Source: Pseudomonas sp. R4-35-07 | GTDB taxonomy: Bacteria > Pseudomonadota > Gammaproteobacteria > Pseudomonadales > Pseudomonadaceae | NCBI RefSeq assembly: GCF_003852235.1 | Contig: NZ_CP027732.1 | Coordinates: forward strand, 4,030,001-4,094,000 | Direction: 5' to 3' | DNA: 64,000 nucleotides | In this document: positions 24,556 through 35,421 of the stretch, piece by piece | Layout: the number at the start of each line of letters is the position of its first letter | Numbering within the stretch: position 1 is the stretch's first letter | Program-made: the position numbers and the translations under genes | The notes under the pieces: generated by a model | The model's input: only the letters and a program-made list of their open reading frames with translations | Databases searched by the model: none | What the model was told of the DNA's origin: nothing

Positions 24556-26323
24556 CAGCGTTAATCCACTCTTTCACGACCTGGGCCACACGGCCCGGGT
24601 CTTCTGCCACCAGACTCTTGATTGCGTTCAACTGAGCGTCATAGCCTTCGCTCGGGCTTGGCAACAGGATGCTTTGCGGGCCGCCCAGGCTGACGCGGTC
24701 GTTGGCCAACTCGCCGTCCAGGCCACCCATGCCACCCAACTCGACGTCGCCACCGGCCAAGGCCAGTTGTTTCTTGCCATGCCCGGTGATGTTGTTGAGC
24801 ACCGGCCGCAGAACGCCGAACACCAGCACCAGGATGAACAACACTCCCAGCACTTGCTTGACGATGTCCCAGAACCACGGCTGGGTGTAGAACGCCGGGT
24901 CGGTGATCACTTCGCCGCGCTCGGCGGAGAATGGCATGTTGATTACGCTGACGCTGTCGCCACGGCTGGCGTCGAAGCCGACGGCGTCCTGCACCAGGCG
25001 AGTAAAGCGCGCCAATTCGTCGGCGCTCCAGGGTGCGCGGGTAACGGCACCGTCAGCGGCATTGACCTTGACCTGGTCATCGACCACCACCGACACCGAC
25101 AGGCGATTGATCTTGCCCTGCTGCTGCTTGGTGTGGCTGATGGAGCGGTCGAGCTCGAAGTTCTTGGTGGACTGGTTACGCTTGTCCGCCGGGTACGGCG
25201 CGAGCATCGGCTGGCCGGTGGCCGGGTCCATGATCTGCTGGCCGTTGGCGTCCAGCAGCGGTTGGCCGGCTGCAATCGCGCCAGCGGTGGCAGCGGCGCC
25301 ACCGGTGGTTTGCGGGGCGGAAGCCGGTGCCGGTGGCTGGTTGCTCAGGGCCCCCGGTACGCCTTGCGGGCCGTTGCTGGCGGTGCGTTGTTCACTGGTG
25401 GACTGCTCGCTGCGCAGGGCGGGCTGGTCCGGATTGAATTGCTCGGACGTCGATTCGACGGCGCTGAAGTCCACGTCGGCGGACACTTCAGCCTTGTAGC
25501 GGTCGTTGCCCAGCACCGGCTGCAGGATGTTATGCACGCGCTGGGTGAGCATGCTTTCCATGCGACGGCTGTAGTCGAACTGCTTGCCGGCCTGGGTCAG
25601 CGCGGAATTTTCGGCCATGTCGGACAGCAGGTTGCCCTTCTGGTCGACCACGGTGATCTGCGACTTGCTCAACTCCGGCACGCTGGTGGCCACCAAGTTG
25701 ATGATCGCCAATACCTGGCCAGGCTCCAGGGAGCGGCCGGAAAACAGTTCGACCAATACCGAGGCACTCGGCTTGCGTTCGTCACGCACGAACACCGAGC
25801 TTTTCGGGATGGCCAGGTGCACGCGGGCACCCTTGACGTTATTCAGGCTGGAAATGGTCCGCGCCAGTTCGCCTTCCAGGCCGCGACGGTAACGGGTGGC
25901 TTCCATGAACTGGCTGGTGCCCAGGCCCTGGTCCTTGTCGAGGATTTCAAAGCCGATATTGCTGTCGGACGGCGTGACGCCGGCGGCCGCCAGTTTCATC
26001 CGCGCACGCGCCACATCGTCGGCCTTGACCAGCAAGGCACCGGAGTTGGGCTCCACGGTGTAGGCGATGTCGGCGGCGGCAAGGGTTTCCATGATCTGCT
26101 TGGAATCCATGCCCGCCAGGCTGCCGTACAGCGGCCGGTAATCAGGCTGCTGCGACCACAACACCACGGCAAAACCAATCGCCACGCTGGCAGCCAGGCC
26201 GACCATCAGGCCCACCTGACGCAACATGGTCATTTCCGAGAGGTTTTCCAGGAACGACAGGCCAAACAGCGGCGGCTTGCCGTCTGTCTTGGCGGGTACG
26301 TTGTCCACGACTGCTTCTGCCAT
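24548..26323 (-). CDS. fliF: Flagellar MS-ring protein FliF
   Basis: Forms the MS ring in the inner membrane. Two membrane spans, near residues 37-55 (VGLMVGLAASVAIGFAVVLW) and near 475-495 (VLGVLFILVLVFGVLRPVL), bracket the periplasmic ring-building and beta-collar region with a low-complexity Gln/Pro/Ala insert about 330-370. The C-terminal tail binds FliG. 591 residues; 16 bases after fliE. Confidence 0.96.
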   Translation of the reverse strand: MAEAVVDNVPAKTDGKPPLFGLSFLENLSEMTMLRQVGLMVGLAASVAIGFAVVLWSQQPDYRPLYGSLAGMDSKQIMETLAAADIAYTVEPNSGALLVKADDVARARMKLAAAGVTPSDSNIGFEILDKDQGLGTSQFMEATRYRRGLEGELARTISSLNNVKGARVHLAIPKSSVFVRDERKPSASVLVELFSGRSLEPGQVLAIINLVATSVPELSKSQITVVDQKGNLLSDMAENSALTQAGKQFDYSRRMESMLTQRVHNILQPVLGNDRYKAEVSADVDFSAVESTSEQFNPDQPALRSEQSTSEQRTASNGPQGVPGALSNQPPAPASAPQTTGGAAATAGAIAAGQPLLDANGQQIMDPATGQPMLAPYPADKRNQSTKNFELDRSISHTKQQQGKINRLSVSVVVDDQVKVNAADGAVTRAPWSADELARFTRLVQDAVGFDASRGDSVSVINMPFSAERGEVITDPAFYTQPWFWDIVKQVLGVLFILVLVFGVLRPVLNNITGHGKKQLALAGGDVELGGMGGLDGELANDRVSLGGPQSILLPSPSEGYDAQLNAIKSLVAEDPGRVAQVVKEWINADE

Positions 26324-26339
26324 GACTTAAATCTCGCCC

Positions 26340-26669
26340 TTAAACCGGCATCTGCATGATGTCTTGGTAAGCCTGAACCAGCTTGTTACGCACTTGGGTC
26401 AAGGCCTGGAAGGAAACACTGGCCTTTTGCGAGGCGACCATCACATCGGTGAGGTCCACGCCGCTTTTACCGATCTCGAACGCGGTCGCCAACTGGCTGG
26501 ACGCCTGCTGGGTATCACTGACTTTATTGATTGCCTGACCGAGCATGTCGGCAAAACTGCTTTGGCCCAATTCCGGCGCTGGCGCGACAGATTTCGGTTG
26601 AGCCATGGCATCCATTTGCATGGAGCGCATATCCAACATCAACCGATTGAACTCAATACCCTGGCTCAT
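26340..26669 (-). CDS. fliE: Flagellar hook-basal body adaptor protein FliE
   Basis: Links the MS ring to the rod and is the first export substrate. 109 residues ending [23 protein letters not shown], the conserved C-terminus. First gene of fliEFGHIJ, about 60 bases downstream of a near-consensus sigma-54 element. Confidence 0.96.
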   Translation of the reverse strand: MSQGIEFNRLMLDMRSMQMDAMAQPKSVAPAPELGQSSFADMLGQAINKVSDTQQASSQLATAFEIGKSGVDLTDVMVASQKASVSFQALTQVRNKLVQAYQDIMQMPV

Positions 26670-26729
26670 GACCTTCTCTCTCCGACGACCCGCAATTTTT
26701 TGACACTACGCAGCGGTTACCAGGGGAGG

Positions 26730-26745
26730 TGCAACAAGGGTGCCA
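26730..26745 (-). promoter_or_regulatory. Predicted sigma-54 promoter for fliEFGHIJ
   Basis: TGGCACCCTTGTTGCA on the minus strand matches the -24/-12 consensus nearly perfectly, with GG-N10-GC spacing. It is the strongest such element in the window. Confidence 0.85.
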
Positions 26746-26761
26746 GCTTCGTTGCGACTCG

Positions 26762-26797
26762 TAAGAAAAGCCGACAAAGCTTGTCAGCCTGGGCTTT
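26762..26797 (-). terminator. Possible intrinsic terminator after fleR
   Basis: An interrupted stem (AAAGCC/GGCTTT enclosing GACAA/TTGTC, with an asymmetric bulge) ends in a T-rich run on the minus strand, immediately after the fleR stop and upstream of the fliE promoter. Confidence 0.5.
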
Positions 26798-26799
26798 GC

Positions 26800-28176
26800 T
26801 CAGGTGGCGAAAAGATACGCTTCCACATCCATGCCCGCGTCGCGCATCTGCGCCAGCTTGTAGCGCAAGGTGCGCGGGCTGATGCCGAGGCGCTCGGCCG
26901 CTTCTTTGCGGCGGCCGCGCTCGGCGCGCAGGGTGTCGATGATCATCTGGAATTCGCGGCGGCGCAGGTCATCGCCCAGGGCGCCGGCCGATTCGGCTTC
27001 GGCAAGCACCGGTACCGGCGCCAGGCTCGGCAACGGCGCCACGCCACTGCCCATGGCCAGGCAGAAATCCTGGGGCTGGATCAAGCCGCCCTGCTGCAGG
27101 ATCAGCGCGCGCTGGATCGCATTGTCCAGCTCGCGCACATTACCCGGCCAGGGGTAAGCGACCAGGCAGGCCTGGGCCTCGGCCGACAGCCGCGCCTGGG
27201 CGTGTTTCATTTTTTTGACGTGGTTGTTCAGCAGGCGCTCGGCCAGGGGAATGATATCGGCTGGGCGTTCGCGCAACGGGCGCCAGGCCAGCGGGAACAC
27301 CGACAGGCGATAGAACAAGTCTTCGCGAAAGCGCCCCGCCGCCACTTCGCCCGCCAAGTCGCGGTTGGTGGTAGCGACCACGCGGATGTCCAGCTGGATC
27401 GGCTTGCGTGCGCCCACCCGCTCTACTTCGCGCTCCTGCAACACGCGCAACAACTTGGCTTGCAGGCCCAGGGGCATTTCCGAGATTTCGTCGAGCAGAA
27501 TGGTGCCGCCATCGGCCTGTTCGAACTTGCCGGCCTGGGCCGCGATAGCCCCGGTGAACGAGCCCTTCTCATGGCCGAACAGGGTGGCTTCGAGCATGTT
27601 GTCCGGGATCGCCGCGCAGTTGATCGCGATAAACGGCTGCTGGGCGCGGCTGGATTGCTGGTGGATATAGCGCGCCAGCACTTCCTTGCCGGTGCCGGAC
27701 TCGCCGGAGATCAACACCGTGGAATCGCTGCGCGCCACACGGGCCGCCAGTTCCAGCAGTTGTGCGCTGGCCGGTTCGAAGGCTATCGGGCCCTCACCCG
27801 CCACCGCCGAGATGACGCCCAGGGCATGCCGGGCGACCAGTTCGATCAACGCCTTGGGCTCGAACGGCTTGACCAGATAATCCGCCGCCCCCTGGCGCAT
27901 GGCGTCCACAGCCCGCTCCACGGCGCCATGGGCGGTCATCAGCAGCACCGGCAATTGCGGCTGGCGCGCGCGCAGCAGGCCGAGCAGTTGGTGGCCGTCC
28001 ATGCCGGGCATGTTCACGTCGCTGACCACCAGGCTGAACGCCTCCTGCTGCACCGCCTCCAAGGCCTCCTCGGCAGAGCCGACCGCGCGGTAGTCATGGC
28101 CCGCCAACAGCAGCGTGTCAGCCAATGCTTCACGCAGGGCGCGATCGTCTTCAACCAATAAAACCTTGATAGCCAT
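26800..28176 (-). CDS. fleR: Sigma-54-dependent response regulator FleR
   Basis: Activates class III flagellar operons with RpoN after phosphorylation by FleS. Receiver domain with D53 (VSDVNMPGMDG), AAA+ domain with Walker A GESGTGKE at 158-165, a sigma-54 contact loop written GSFTGA instead of the usual GAFTGA, and a C-terminal Fis-type helix-turn-helix (RKEAAERLGISPRTLRYKL). 458 residues; starts seven bases after fleS. Confidence 0.96.
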   Translation of the reverse strand: MAIKVLLVEDDRALREALADTLLLAGHDYRAVGSAEEALEAVQQEAFSLVVSDVNMPGMDGHQLLGLLRARQPQLPVLLMTAHGAVERAVDAMRQGAADYLVKPFEPKALIELVARHALGVISAVAGEGPIAFEPASAQLLELAARVARSDSTVLISGESGTGKEVLARYIHQQSSRAQQPFIAINCAAIPDNMLEATLFGHEKGSFTGAIAAQAGKFEQADGGTILLDEISEMPLGLQAKLLRVLQEREVERVGARKPIQLDIRVVATTNRDLAGEVAAGRFREDLFYRLSVFPLAWRPLRERPADIIPLAERLLNNHVKKMKHAQARLSAEAQACLVAYPWPGNVRELDNAIQRALILQQGGLIQPQDFCLAMGSGVAPLPSLAPVPVLAEAESAGALGDDLRRREFQMIIDTLRAERGRRKEAAERLGISPRTLRYKLAQMRDAGMDVEAYLFAT

Positions 28177-28183
28177 GATCCTT

Positions 28184-29398
28184 TTACTCCGCGCTCGCCG
28201 CGCTGGAAAACAGCGGCAAGGTCATCAATGCACAGGTGCCGCGCCCCAACCGGGAGCGCAACTGCAATTCTCCCTGATGCGCACGGGCCACTGCCTTGAC
28301 CACGGTCAGGCCCAGGCCGGTGCCGTTGGTCTTGGTGGTGAAAAAAGGTTCGCCCAGGCGCTGCAGCACGGCCGGTGCGATACCGCTGCCGCTGTCGCTG
28401 ACGCACAGGCGCAGGGTTTGCTCGCGGCGATATAGGTGCACCTTGAGGCGTGCACCGGGGCCGCTGGCCTGGGTGGCGTTTTCGATCAGGTTGAGCAGCG
28501 CGCCGACCAGGGTGTCACGGTTGCACAGCAACTCGCCGTGGTGGCTGTCGCACTGCCAGCGCAGGCTGGCGCCCTGGATATGCGTGGCCGCCGCCGCTTG
28601 CAGGGCCTGCATCAAACCGGCCGGAGTGAGGCGGTCGGTCAACGGCAATTCGCCACGGGCAAACACCAGCATGTCGCGCACCTGATGTTCCAGCTCGTGC
28701 AGGCGCTCCTTGAGACGCCCGGCAAAGCGCTGGTGGGTGGCCGCCGGCAACTGCTCATCAGTCAAATGACTGGCGTAGATCAACGCCGCCGACAACGGCG
28801 TGCGGATCTGATGCGCGAGGGATGCGACCATCCGCCCCAACGACGACAACCGCTCATGCCGCGCCAGTTGGTCTTGCAGATGACGGGTTTCTGTCAAATC
28901 GTTGAGCAGCACCAATTGACCCGGTTCAGCATCCAGGGAGCGGGTGGCGATGGACAGGCGGCGCCCGTCTTTAAGCGACACTTCGTGGCCGTCATCCTCA
29001 CGCGGCGCGAAGCAGCGGGTGATGACGTGGCGCCACAGCTCGCCTTCCAGCGGCAGGCCGAGCAAGTCGCATGCCGCCGGGTTGGCTTCGCGCACACGGC
29101 CCTGGTCATCGATGACGATCACGCCACCGGGCAACAGCGAAAGCAGATTCTGCAGGCGGTTGGCCAGGCGTTCTTTTTCGGCCAGTTCCTGCATGCGCTG
29201 GGCGCTGACCACCGCGAGTTCGCCTTTAAGCTCGGACACCCGGGCTTCAAGCAGACTGTAGGAGTCGGTCAGTTGGCTCGACATCTGGTTGAACTGCGAG
29301 AACGCCTGTTCAAGACCCTGGCGGGTCGGCGGCTCTACAGGCGAAACCAGCCCCTGGATGGCAGGGGCCGGAGATAGTTGGGCGGCGTGGGGCATCAT
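28184..29398 (-). CDS. fleS: Cytoplasmic sensor histidine kinase FleS
   Basis: Partner kinase of FleR. No membrane segment is visible, so it senses an internal cue. An N-terminal coiled coil is followed by a PAS domain (VIVIDDQGRVREANPAACDLLG), the dimerisation domain with the phospho-histidine in SLAHQIRTPLS, and the ATPase domain (NLIENATQASGPG, SDSGSGIAP, GTGLGLTV). 404 residues. A sigma-54 element lies about 50 bases upstream. Confidence 0.95.
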   Translation of the reverse strand: MMPHAAQLSPAPAIQGLVSPVEPPTRQGLEQAFSQFNQMSSQLTDSYSLLEARVSELKGELAVVSAQRMQELAEKERLANRLQNLLSLLPGGVIVIDDQGRVREANPAACDLLGLPLEGELWRHVITRCFAPREDDGHEVSLKDGRRLSIATRSLDAEPGQLVLLNDLTETRHLQDQLARHERLSSLGRMVASLAHQIRTPLSAALIYASHLTDEQLPAATHQRFAGRLKERLHELEHQVRDMLVFARGELPLTDRLTPAGLMQALQAAAATHIQGASLRWQCDSHHGELLCNRDTLVGALLNLIENATQASGPGARLKVHLYRREQTLRLCVSDSGSGIAPAVLQRLGEPFFTTKTNGTGLGLTVVKAVARAHQGELQLRSRLGRGTCALMTLPLFSSAASAE

Positions 29399-29448
29399 GC
29401 TCTCTCGCTTGGCTGACCGTCAGTTAAACGGAACGTTGCGAGGGCTGT

Positions 29449-29464
29449 AGCAATACCCGTGCCG
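29449..29464 (-). promoter_or_regulatory. Predicted sigma-54 promoter for fleSR
   Basis: CGGCACGGGTATTGCT on the minus strand has exact spacing and differs from TGGCACG only at the first base. It is located between fleQ and fleS, in agreement with FleQ/RpoN control of fleSR. Confidence 0.8.
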
Positions 29465-29505
29465 AAAAAAAACTACCTAAGAATCAACTGGTTGAAAAAC
29501 AGGCG

Positions 29506-30981
<1,476 letters not shown>

Positions 30982-31110
30982 GCAATAGCAACTTCCCTAG
31001 TAAAACTTCCTGCCCCGGAATGAAGGCAATCAAGACGTCTGTAAGACTTATCTTCTACTAGACGTCTGAAATCTGAAAACAGCACTAGTTAAGTCAAAAA
31101 TGCTGGCACA

Positions 31111-31124
31111 GTCAAATATATGAC
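31111..31124. promoter_or_regulatory. FleQ-box-like palindrome upstream of fleQ
   Basis: GTCAAATATATGAC has perfect GTCA/TGAC arms with a six-base AT-rich centre, the shape of the FleQ consensus GTCANTAAATTGAC. It lies 130 bases before the fleQ start and 28 bases after the fliT stop. Confidence 0.55.
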
Positions 31125-31151
31125 GCGCCGTTCGGACCAACCGCGCCCCTA

Positions 31152-31448
31152 TCAGCCGAACAGATGGTAAACCTTTGACGCATTTTTCGCTTGGTTGATC
31201 TGCGACATCTCTTCGAATATCGCCTGGCGCTCGCCGGTCGTCACCTCAAGCAACTGCTGGTACACCGCCAACAGTGCCTCCAGCTTCTCCCGCAACGCAT
31301 TCTCGTCCACCGGCGCTTCGCTGAGCACGTTATCGATCACGTTGCGACAACCCAGGTCCAGCTCGCCAATGGCTTCCCAGTTGCGCGCAGCCAGTGCGTC
31401 GACCAGGGCTTCACGGGTTTCATCAATGCGTTGCAGTGCGTGGCTCAT
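31152..31448 (-). CDS. fliT: Flagellar export chaperone FliT
   Basis: Probable cytosolic chaperone of the cap protein FliD. The 98-residue, helical, acidic protein starts MSHALQRIDETREALVDALAA. Call rests on position directly after fliS and on size; sequence conservation in the family is weak. It starts 25 bases after fliS and precedes the fleQ promoter region. Confidence 0.85.
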   Translation of the reverse strand: MSHALQRIDETREALVDALAARNWEAIGELDLGCRNVIDNVLSEAPVDENALREKLEALLAVYQQLLEVTTGERQAIFEEMSQINQAKNASKVYHLFG

Positions 31449-31473
31449 GACGTGCTCCTTAAGGCTTCAGGCC

Positions 31474-31878
31474 TTATTCTGCTACTGCCTGTTGCGCCGC
31501 AATGGCGTCCCAGCCTTCTTTTACGGTGATCAGCAAACGAGCCACTTCGTCGATCATGTCGGCGTCGTTATGCAGGTTCGCTTCCATCAAGCGGTTAGTC
31601 ATATATGCATACAAACTTTCCAACTGCTGAACGTAGGCCGGGTTATCACTCTTTTCTGCATCCAGGCCGTCACGCAGGCCGATCACGATATCAATCGCCT
31701 TGCCGAGCATCAGGCCCTTGGCAGCGATGTCGCCACGCGCCAGCGCCCCTTTGGCCTGGGCCATGCGGTCCAGACCGCCTTCCATCAGCATTTGCACCAG
31801 GCGATGCGGGCTCGCCTCGGAGATCTGGGCATGGGAATTAACCTTCTGGTATTGGCGAAGGGCTCGCATGGGATTCAT
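31474..31878 (-). CDS. fliS: Flagellin export chaperone FliS
   Basis: Binds the C-terminus of flagellin before export. 134 residues beginning MNPMRALRQYQKVN, with the conserved ISEASPHRLVQMLMEGGLDRM block. It is preceded by a sigma-28 type element and the fliD terminator, so it can be expressed independently of fliD. Confidence 0.95.
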   Translation of the reverse strand: MNPMRALRQYQKVNSHAQISEASPHRLVQMLMEGGLDRMAQAKGALARGDIAAKGLMLGKAIDIVIGLRDGLDAEKSDNPAYVQQLESLYAYMTNRLMEANLHNDADMIDEVARLLITVKEGWDAIAAQQAVAE

Positions 31879-31926
31879 GGTTCTACCTCGTGACAGGCGA
31901 CAGCGAAAAGGATTTCAGTAACCATT

Positions 31927-31953
31927 ATGTCGACTGGGCTGCTAGAAACTTTA
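31927..31953 (-). promoter_or_regulatory. Predicted sigma-28 promoter for fliS-fliT
   Basis: On the minus strand TAAAGTTT matches the -35 consensus in full; after eleven bases comes GTCGACAT, five of eight matches to GCCGATAA. It lies about 50 bases before the fliS start. Confidence 0.55.
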
Positions 31954-31970
31954 ACCCCGATGGTCCTGTA

Positions 31971-32008
31971 AAAAACAAAGCCCGGGTCAGATGACCCGGG
32001 CTTTTTTC
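31971..32008. terminator. Intrinsic terminator after fliD, possibly bidirectional
   Basis: AGCCCGGGTC and its complement form a strong stem with A/T runs on both sides, 10 bases beyond the fliD stop. Confidence 0.9.
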
Positions 32009-32018
32009 ATGCATTCAG

Positions 32019-33413
32019 TCAATTGTTTTTCTGGTTGTTCAGCGCGTTGAGCGTGCCCATGATGTTGTTACTTTGCTGGCGTAACTGGGCGACCAGCGAA
32101 TCCATCGCCGCGTATTTGCGTGTCAGGCTGGCTTGCAGATCCGCCACATGCACGTCCAGTTCCGCCTGGTCCTTGCTCAAGGTCTTGAGACTGTCGGATA
32201 GAGCGGTCGTGCGCGTCGCGAAGATACCGGTGGTCGCTTTGGCATAACCTTCAGTGGCATTGGTCATGCGTGCCAGCAACCCGGTCTTGCCGCTGAACAT
32301 ACTGCTGATATCTGCCGAGTTGGTCAGCGCAATCTTGTCGAAGGTTTTGTCATCCATGGTCAACAGACCGGTACCGGAGTCGGTACTGATACCGAATTGT
32401 GCCAGGGACTTGATGGTGCCATTCCCGGACAAGGCGTTGAACTCGGCGCGCAAGGAGCTTTGCAGCGAGCGCATGTTGGCGTCACCGGTCAAGGTCGCCG
32501 ATACCGAGTTACCCGCCGCGTCCTTGGTCACCTTGGTTTCGGCATTCATCGCCTTGAGCAAAGCGTTATAGCTGTCGACAAAGCCTTTGACCCCGGACTT
32601 GAGCGCCGCGGTGCTGGTACTCACGGAAATCGTCGTGGTTGCCTTCGGCCCGTCCGGGTCCTTCGTATCCACGGGCGGTGAAACCGACAGCAGCTTGATG
32701 CTGACCCCGCTCACCGCGTCCGTGATGTTGTTGGTCTTGGACGTATAGGGCACGTTATCGATGGTGTACTCGGCGTTCTGCGGCGTATCGATCACTTTGT
32801 AGCCGGTATCAATACCCGAGTTGCCCGACAACGTCAGGTCCGAGCCGACGCCACCCGTGGTGGAAGTCAACACCATGCGCGAGCCGGTGGAGTCGGTAAC
32901 GATGTTGGCACTAAGCCCGACAGTGCCGAACTGGGTGTTGATCGAGTCACGCACCTGCTGCAGGGTTGCGCCCGGCGGCACGCTCAGATCAAACTTTTTA
33001 CCCGACTGGGAGATGGTCAGGGTTGTTGCGGTATCGCCCTTGTTGACCACTGTCGAAGCGCCGCCAGCCAGGGTGACCGTGGACAGTTTGGAAGGCTGGG
33101 CGAGTTTATTGACCACCAGGTTGAAGCTGCCGTTGGCAGCGCCCTGGGCGGTGGTCATGGTCGCGACCTTTTCATTTGACGAAGTGCCGGTCAGGCCACT
33201 GAAGCTGTTGTCGTCGGTCATGCTTTTGATGGCGCCACGGAAAGCGTCCAGCGCCGACTGGATTTTGCCGATCGACGACAGCTGGGTAGTCGCTTTCTGT
33301 GACTGGGTATTGATCTGGGTCTGCTTCGGCGCCCGATCGGCGTCGACCAAAGCTTTTACGATGCCCTGGATGTCGATGCCAGAACCCACACCGTTTACCG
33401 TTGTACTCGCCAT
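32019..33413 (-). CDS. fliD: Flagellar cap protein FliD
   Basis: Secreted capping protein that folds flagellin at the filament tip; an adhesin in P. aeruginosa. N-terminal coiled-coil leg (VNGVGSGIDIQGIVKALVD), variable middle, and a C-terminal coiled-coil ending LNALNNQKNN. 464 residues. It lies 81 bases after flaG and is closed by a strong terminator. Confidence 0.96.
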   Translation of the reverse strand: MASTTVNGVGSGIDIQGIVKALVDADRAPKQTQINTQSQKATTQLSSIGKIQSALDAFRGAIKSMTDDNSFSGLTGTSSNEKVATMTTAQGAANGSFNLVVNKLAQPSKLSTVTLAGGASTVVNKGDTATTLTISQSGKKFDLSVPPGATLQQVRDSINTQFGTVGLSANIVTDSTGSRMVLTSTTGGVGSDLTLSGNSGIDTGYKVIDTPQNAEYTIDNVPYTSKTNNITDAVSGVSIKLLSVSPPVDTKDPDGPKATTTISVSTSTAALKSGVKGFVDSYNALLKAMNAETKVTKDAAGNSVSATLTGDANMRSLQSSLRAEFNALSGNGTIKSLAQFGISTDSGTGLLTMDDKTFDKIALTNSADISSMFSGKTGLLARMTNATEGYAKATTGIFATRTTALSDSLKTLSKDQAELDVHVADLQASLTRKYAAMDSLVAQLRQQSNNIMGTLNALNNQKNN

Positions 33414-33494
33414 CGTCTTTCTCCTAATACGGCTGCTGGCGTTTTCTTGACGAACCGCACTTCAAGAAAACAGCGCAACAAGTTTCATGCCAGT

Positions 33495-33851
33495 TCAGAC
33501 CTTTTCATCGAACAGCACATGACTGGCGGTGGCCAGATTTTGTGCCAGCTTCAAGGCCGTTTCCGACGGAATCTGGCGGATCACTTCACCACTTTCAGTG
33601 GCGATGACCTTGACCACGACCCGATGGGTGGAATCATCAATGGAAAAATCCAGTTTGCGCTGGGCCGCTTGTACGAACTCTCGAATATCGGTGACTGCTT
33701 TTTCCAGGTCAGCCCGTTTCGGCTCACCGGCGGTCGGCACGATCGCCTCGACCTTGGTTTTGTCTTTGTCCGCAACCACCGCGGTGGCCGGGCCTTGAGG
33801 GGCTACCGGTGGATAAGACGAGGCCAGCTTTACACTCATGTCCATGTCCAA
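33495..33851 (-). CDS. flaG: Flagellar protein FlaG
   Basis: Small protein that influences filament length. 118 residues; the conserved C-terminal half reads KLDFSIDDSTHRVVVKVI and SGEVIRQIPSETALKLAQ. It follows fliC across a likely terminator and precedes fliD. Confidence 0.93.
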   Translation of the reverse strand: MDMDMSVKLASSYPPVAPQGPATAVVADKDKTKVEAIVPTAGEPKRADLEKAVTDIREFVQAAQRKLDFSIDDSTHRVVVKVIATESGEVIRQIPSETALKLAQNLATASHVLFDEKV

Positions 33852-33867
33852 TCTCCTCTACAACCGA

Positions 33868-33902
33868 AAAGACGAAAGGGCACGTAAACGCGCCCTTCCG
33901 TC
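33868..33902 (-). terminator. Probable intrinsic terminator after fliC
   Basis: GACGGAAGGGC pairs with GCCCTTTCGTC (one mismatch) around a loop of about ten bases, followed by TTTT on the minus strand, 18 bases after the fliC stop. Partial read-through would feed flaG. Confidence 0.7.
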
Positions 33903-33920
33903 AGTTACCAAGCGCCGTTA

Positions 33921-35342
33921 TTACTGAAGCAGCTTCAGTACAGCGGATGGCAGTTGGTTGGCCTGCGACAGGATCGCGGTAGCAGCCGACTGCAAGGTTT
34001 GTTGCTTGGTCAACTCAGCTGTTTCAGCAGCGAAGTCGGTGTCTTGAACGGTGGAGCGTGCAGCGGTGGAGTTTTTCTGAATGTTGGTCAGGTTGTCTAC
34101 AGTAGTGGTCAGACGGTTCTGAACAGCACCCAGGCCCGAACGAGTGCTATCGATGCCGCCGATAGCCTTGTCCAGTACCGCGATAGCAGCCTGTGCGTTG
34201 AAAGCGCTGCTTACGTCGGTCTGTGCAACAGTGGTCTTGGCCGAAGCTGCGGCAGTACCTGCTGCGGCGAACAGACCGGTCACACCAGCACCGTTCAGCG
34301 CGTAGCCTTTGGACGAATCCAGGTTCACTGCACCGGTAGCGATCAGGCCGTCGGCCAGAGCGACGCCGGTACCGAAGGCACCTTTACCGTCTTTGGTAGC
34401 AACAGTGATCGAACCGGCGTCAGTGGAGGCGCTGAAGTTCAGGTTCTCACCGGAGTCGGACTTGACCGACAAAGTGCCTTTGGATTCGTCATAGTTGACG
34501 CTGATACCCAGTTTTGCAGAGTTGGATTTCAGTTGGTCAGCCAGGCTGGCGGTATCGGTTACACCGGTGAAAGTGGTGGCTTGGCCGCCAACAGTCATGG
34601 TGAAGGTAGCAGGCGCGGTCTTGGCGGCAGCACCCACGCTGAATTGAGCTTCAGTGCTGGCGGAAGCGCTCAGGCCACCTACAGCGCCGTTCAGTTGGCT
34701 GGCGATGGTTTTCGCCGATGCGCCTGCTGCTACGGTAACAGAAGCGGTCTGGCCGTTACCGGTGATACCGATATCGCCACCGGCAACACCTGTGGTGCTA
34801 GGTGCAACGCCGACGCTCTTGATCTGCTGCGAGCCGATGTTGTTAGCAGCAACGTTGTCCAGGGACAGGTTGATGGTTTCGTTGGCATTGGCGCCAACTT
34901 GGATGGCTTTGGTGCCGTACGAACCGTCGAGCAGTTTCTGGCCACCGAAGGTAGTGGTTTGCGAGATACGGGTCAGTTCCGAAGTCAGCGCCTGGTATTC
35001 TTCCTGGTTGGAAGTACGGTCAGCGTCGCTCAGGGAGCCGGTAGCCGAGGACAGAGCCAGGGTACGCATCTTTTGCAGAATGTCGGTCGAAGCCTGCATT
35101 GCGCCTTCAGCGGTTTGCGCGATGGAGATACCATCGTTGGCGTTCTTTACAGCTTGGCCCAGGCCGTTGATTTGGCTGGTCAGACGGTTGGAGATCTGCA
35201 GGCCCGAGGCGTTGTCTTTAGCGCTGTTGATGCTCAGACCAGTGGACAGACGCTGCATGGAGGTTTGCAGCGAGTTGGCCGCTTTGCCAAGGCCGTTCTG
35301 GGTAGTGATGGAAGCAATGTTGGTGTTTACTGTTAAAGCCAT
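33921..35342 (-). CDS. fliC: Flagellin FliC
   Basis: Filament subunit, secreted via the flagellar export path. Conserved helical ends ([37 protein letters not shown]) enclose a variable Ala/Gly/Thr/Ser-rich surface domain about 180-380, a likely glycan-bearing region. 473 residues from the ATG at 35342. The flg22-equivalent region is residues 30-51. A sigma-28 promoter and a terminator bracket the gene, so it is probably the main monocistronic flagellin transcript. Confidence 0.98.
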   Translation of the reverse strand: MALTVNTNIASITTQNGLGKAANSLQTSMQRLSTGLSINSAKDNASGLQISNRLTSQINGLGQAVKNANDGISIAQTAEGAMQASTDILQKMRTLALSSATGSLSDADRTSNQEEYQALTSELTRISQTTTFGGQKLLDGSYGTKAIQVGANANETINLSLDNVAANNIGSQQIKSVGVAPSTTGVAGGDIGITGNGQTASVTVAAGASAKTIASQLNGAVGGLSASASTEAQFSVGAAAKTAPATFTMTVGGQATTFTGVTDTASLADQLKSNSAKLGISVNYDESKGTLSVKSDSGENLNFSASTDAGSITVATKDGKGAFGTGVALADGLIATGAVNLDSSKGYALNGAGVTGLFAAAGTAAASAKTTVAQTDVSSAFNAQAAIAVLDKAIGGIDSTRSGLGAVQNRLTTTVDNLTNIQKNSTAARSTVQDTDFAAETAELTKQQTLQSAATAILSQANQLPSAVLKLLQ

Positions 35343-35421
35343 GACGAAATCCTCGATGGATGGATACTGCGGCTTCCGGCCCTGGCAACCGCCGGGTGTG
35401 GCCTGAGAACCTACGTAATAG

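Noticed and set aside
33414..33494. Sigma-54-like sequence (TGGCATGAAACTTGTTGC) upstream of fliD.
   Set aside because: The GG to GC distance is 13 bases, not 10, so RpoN would not recognise it as written.
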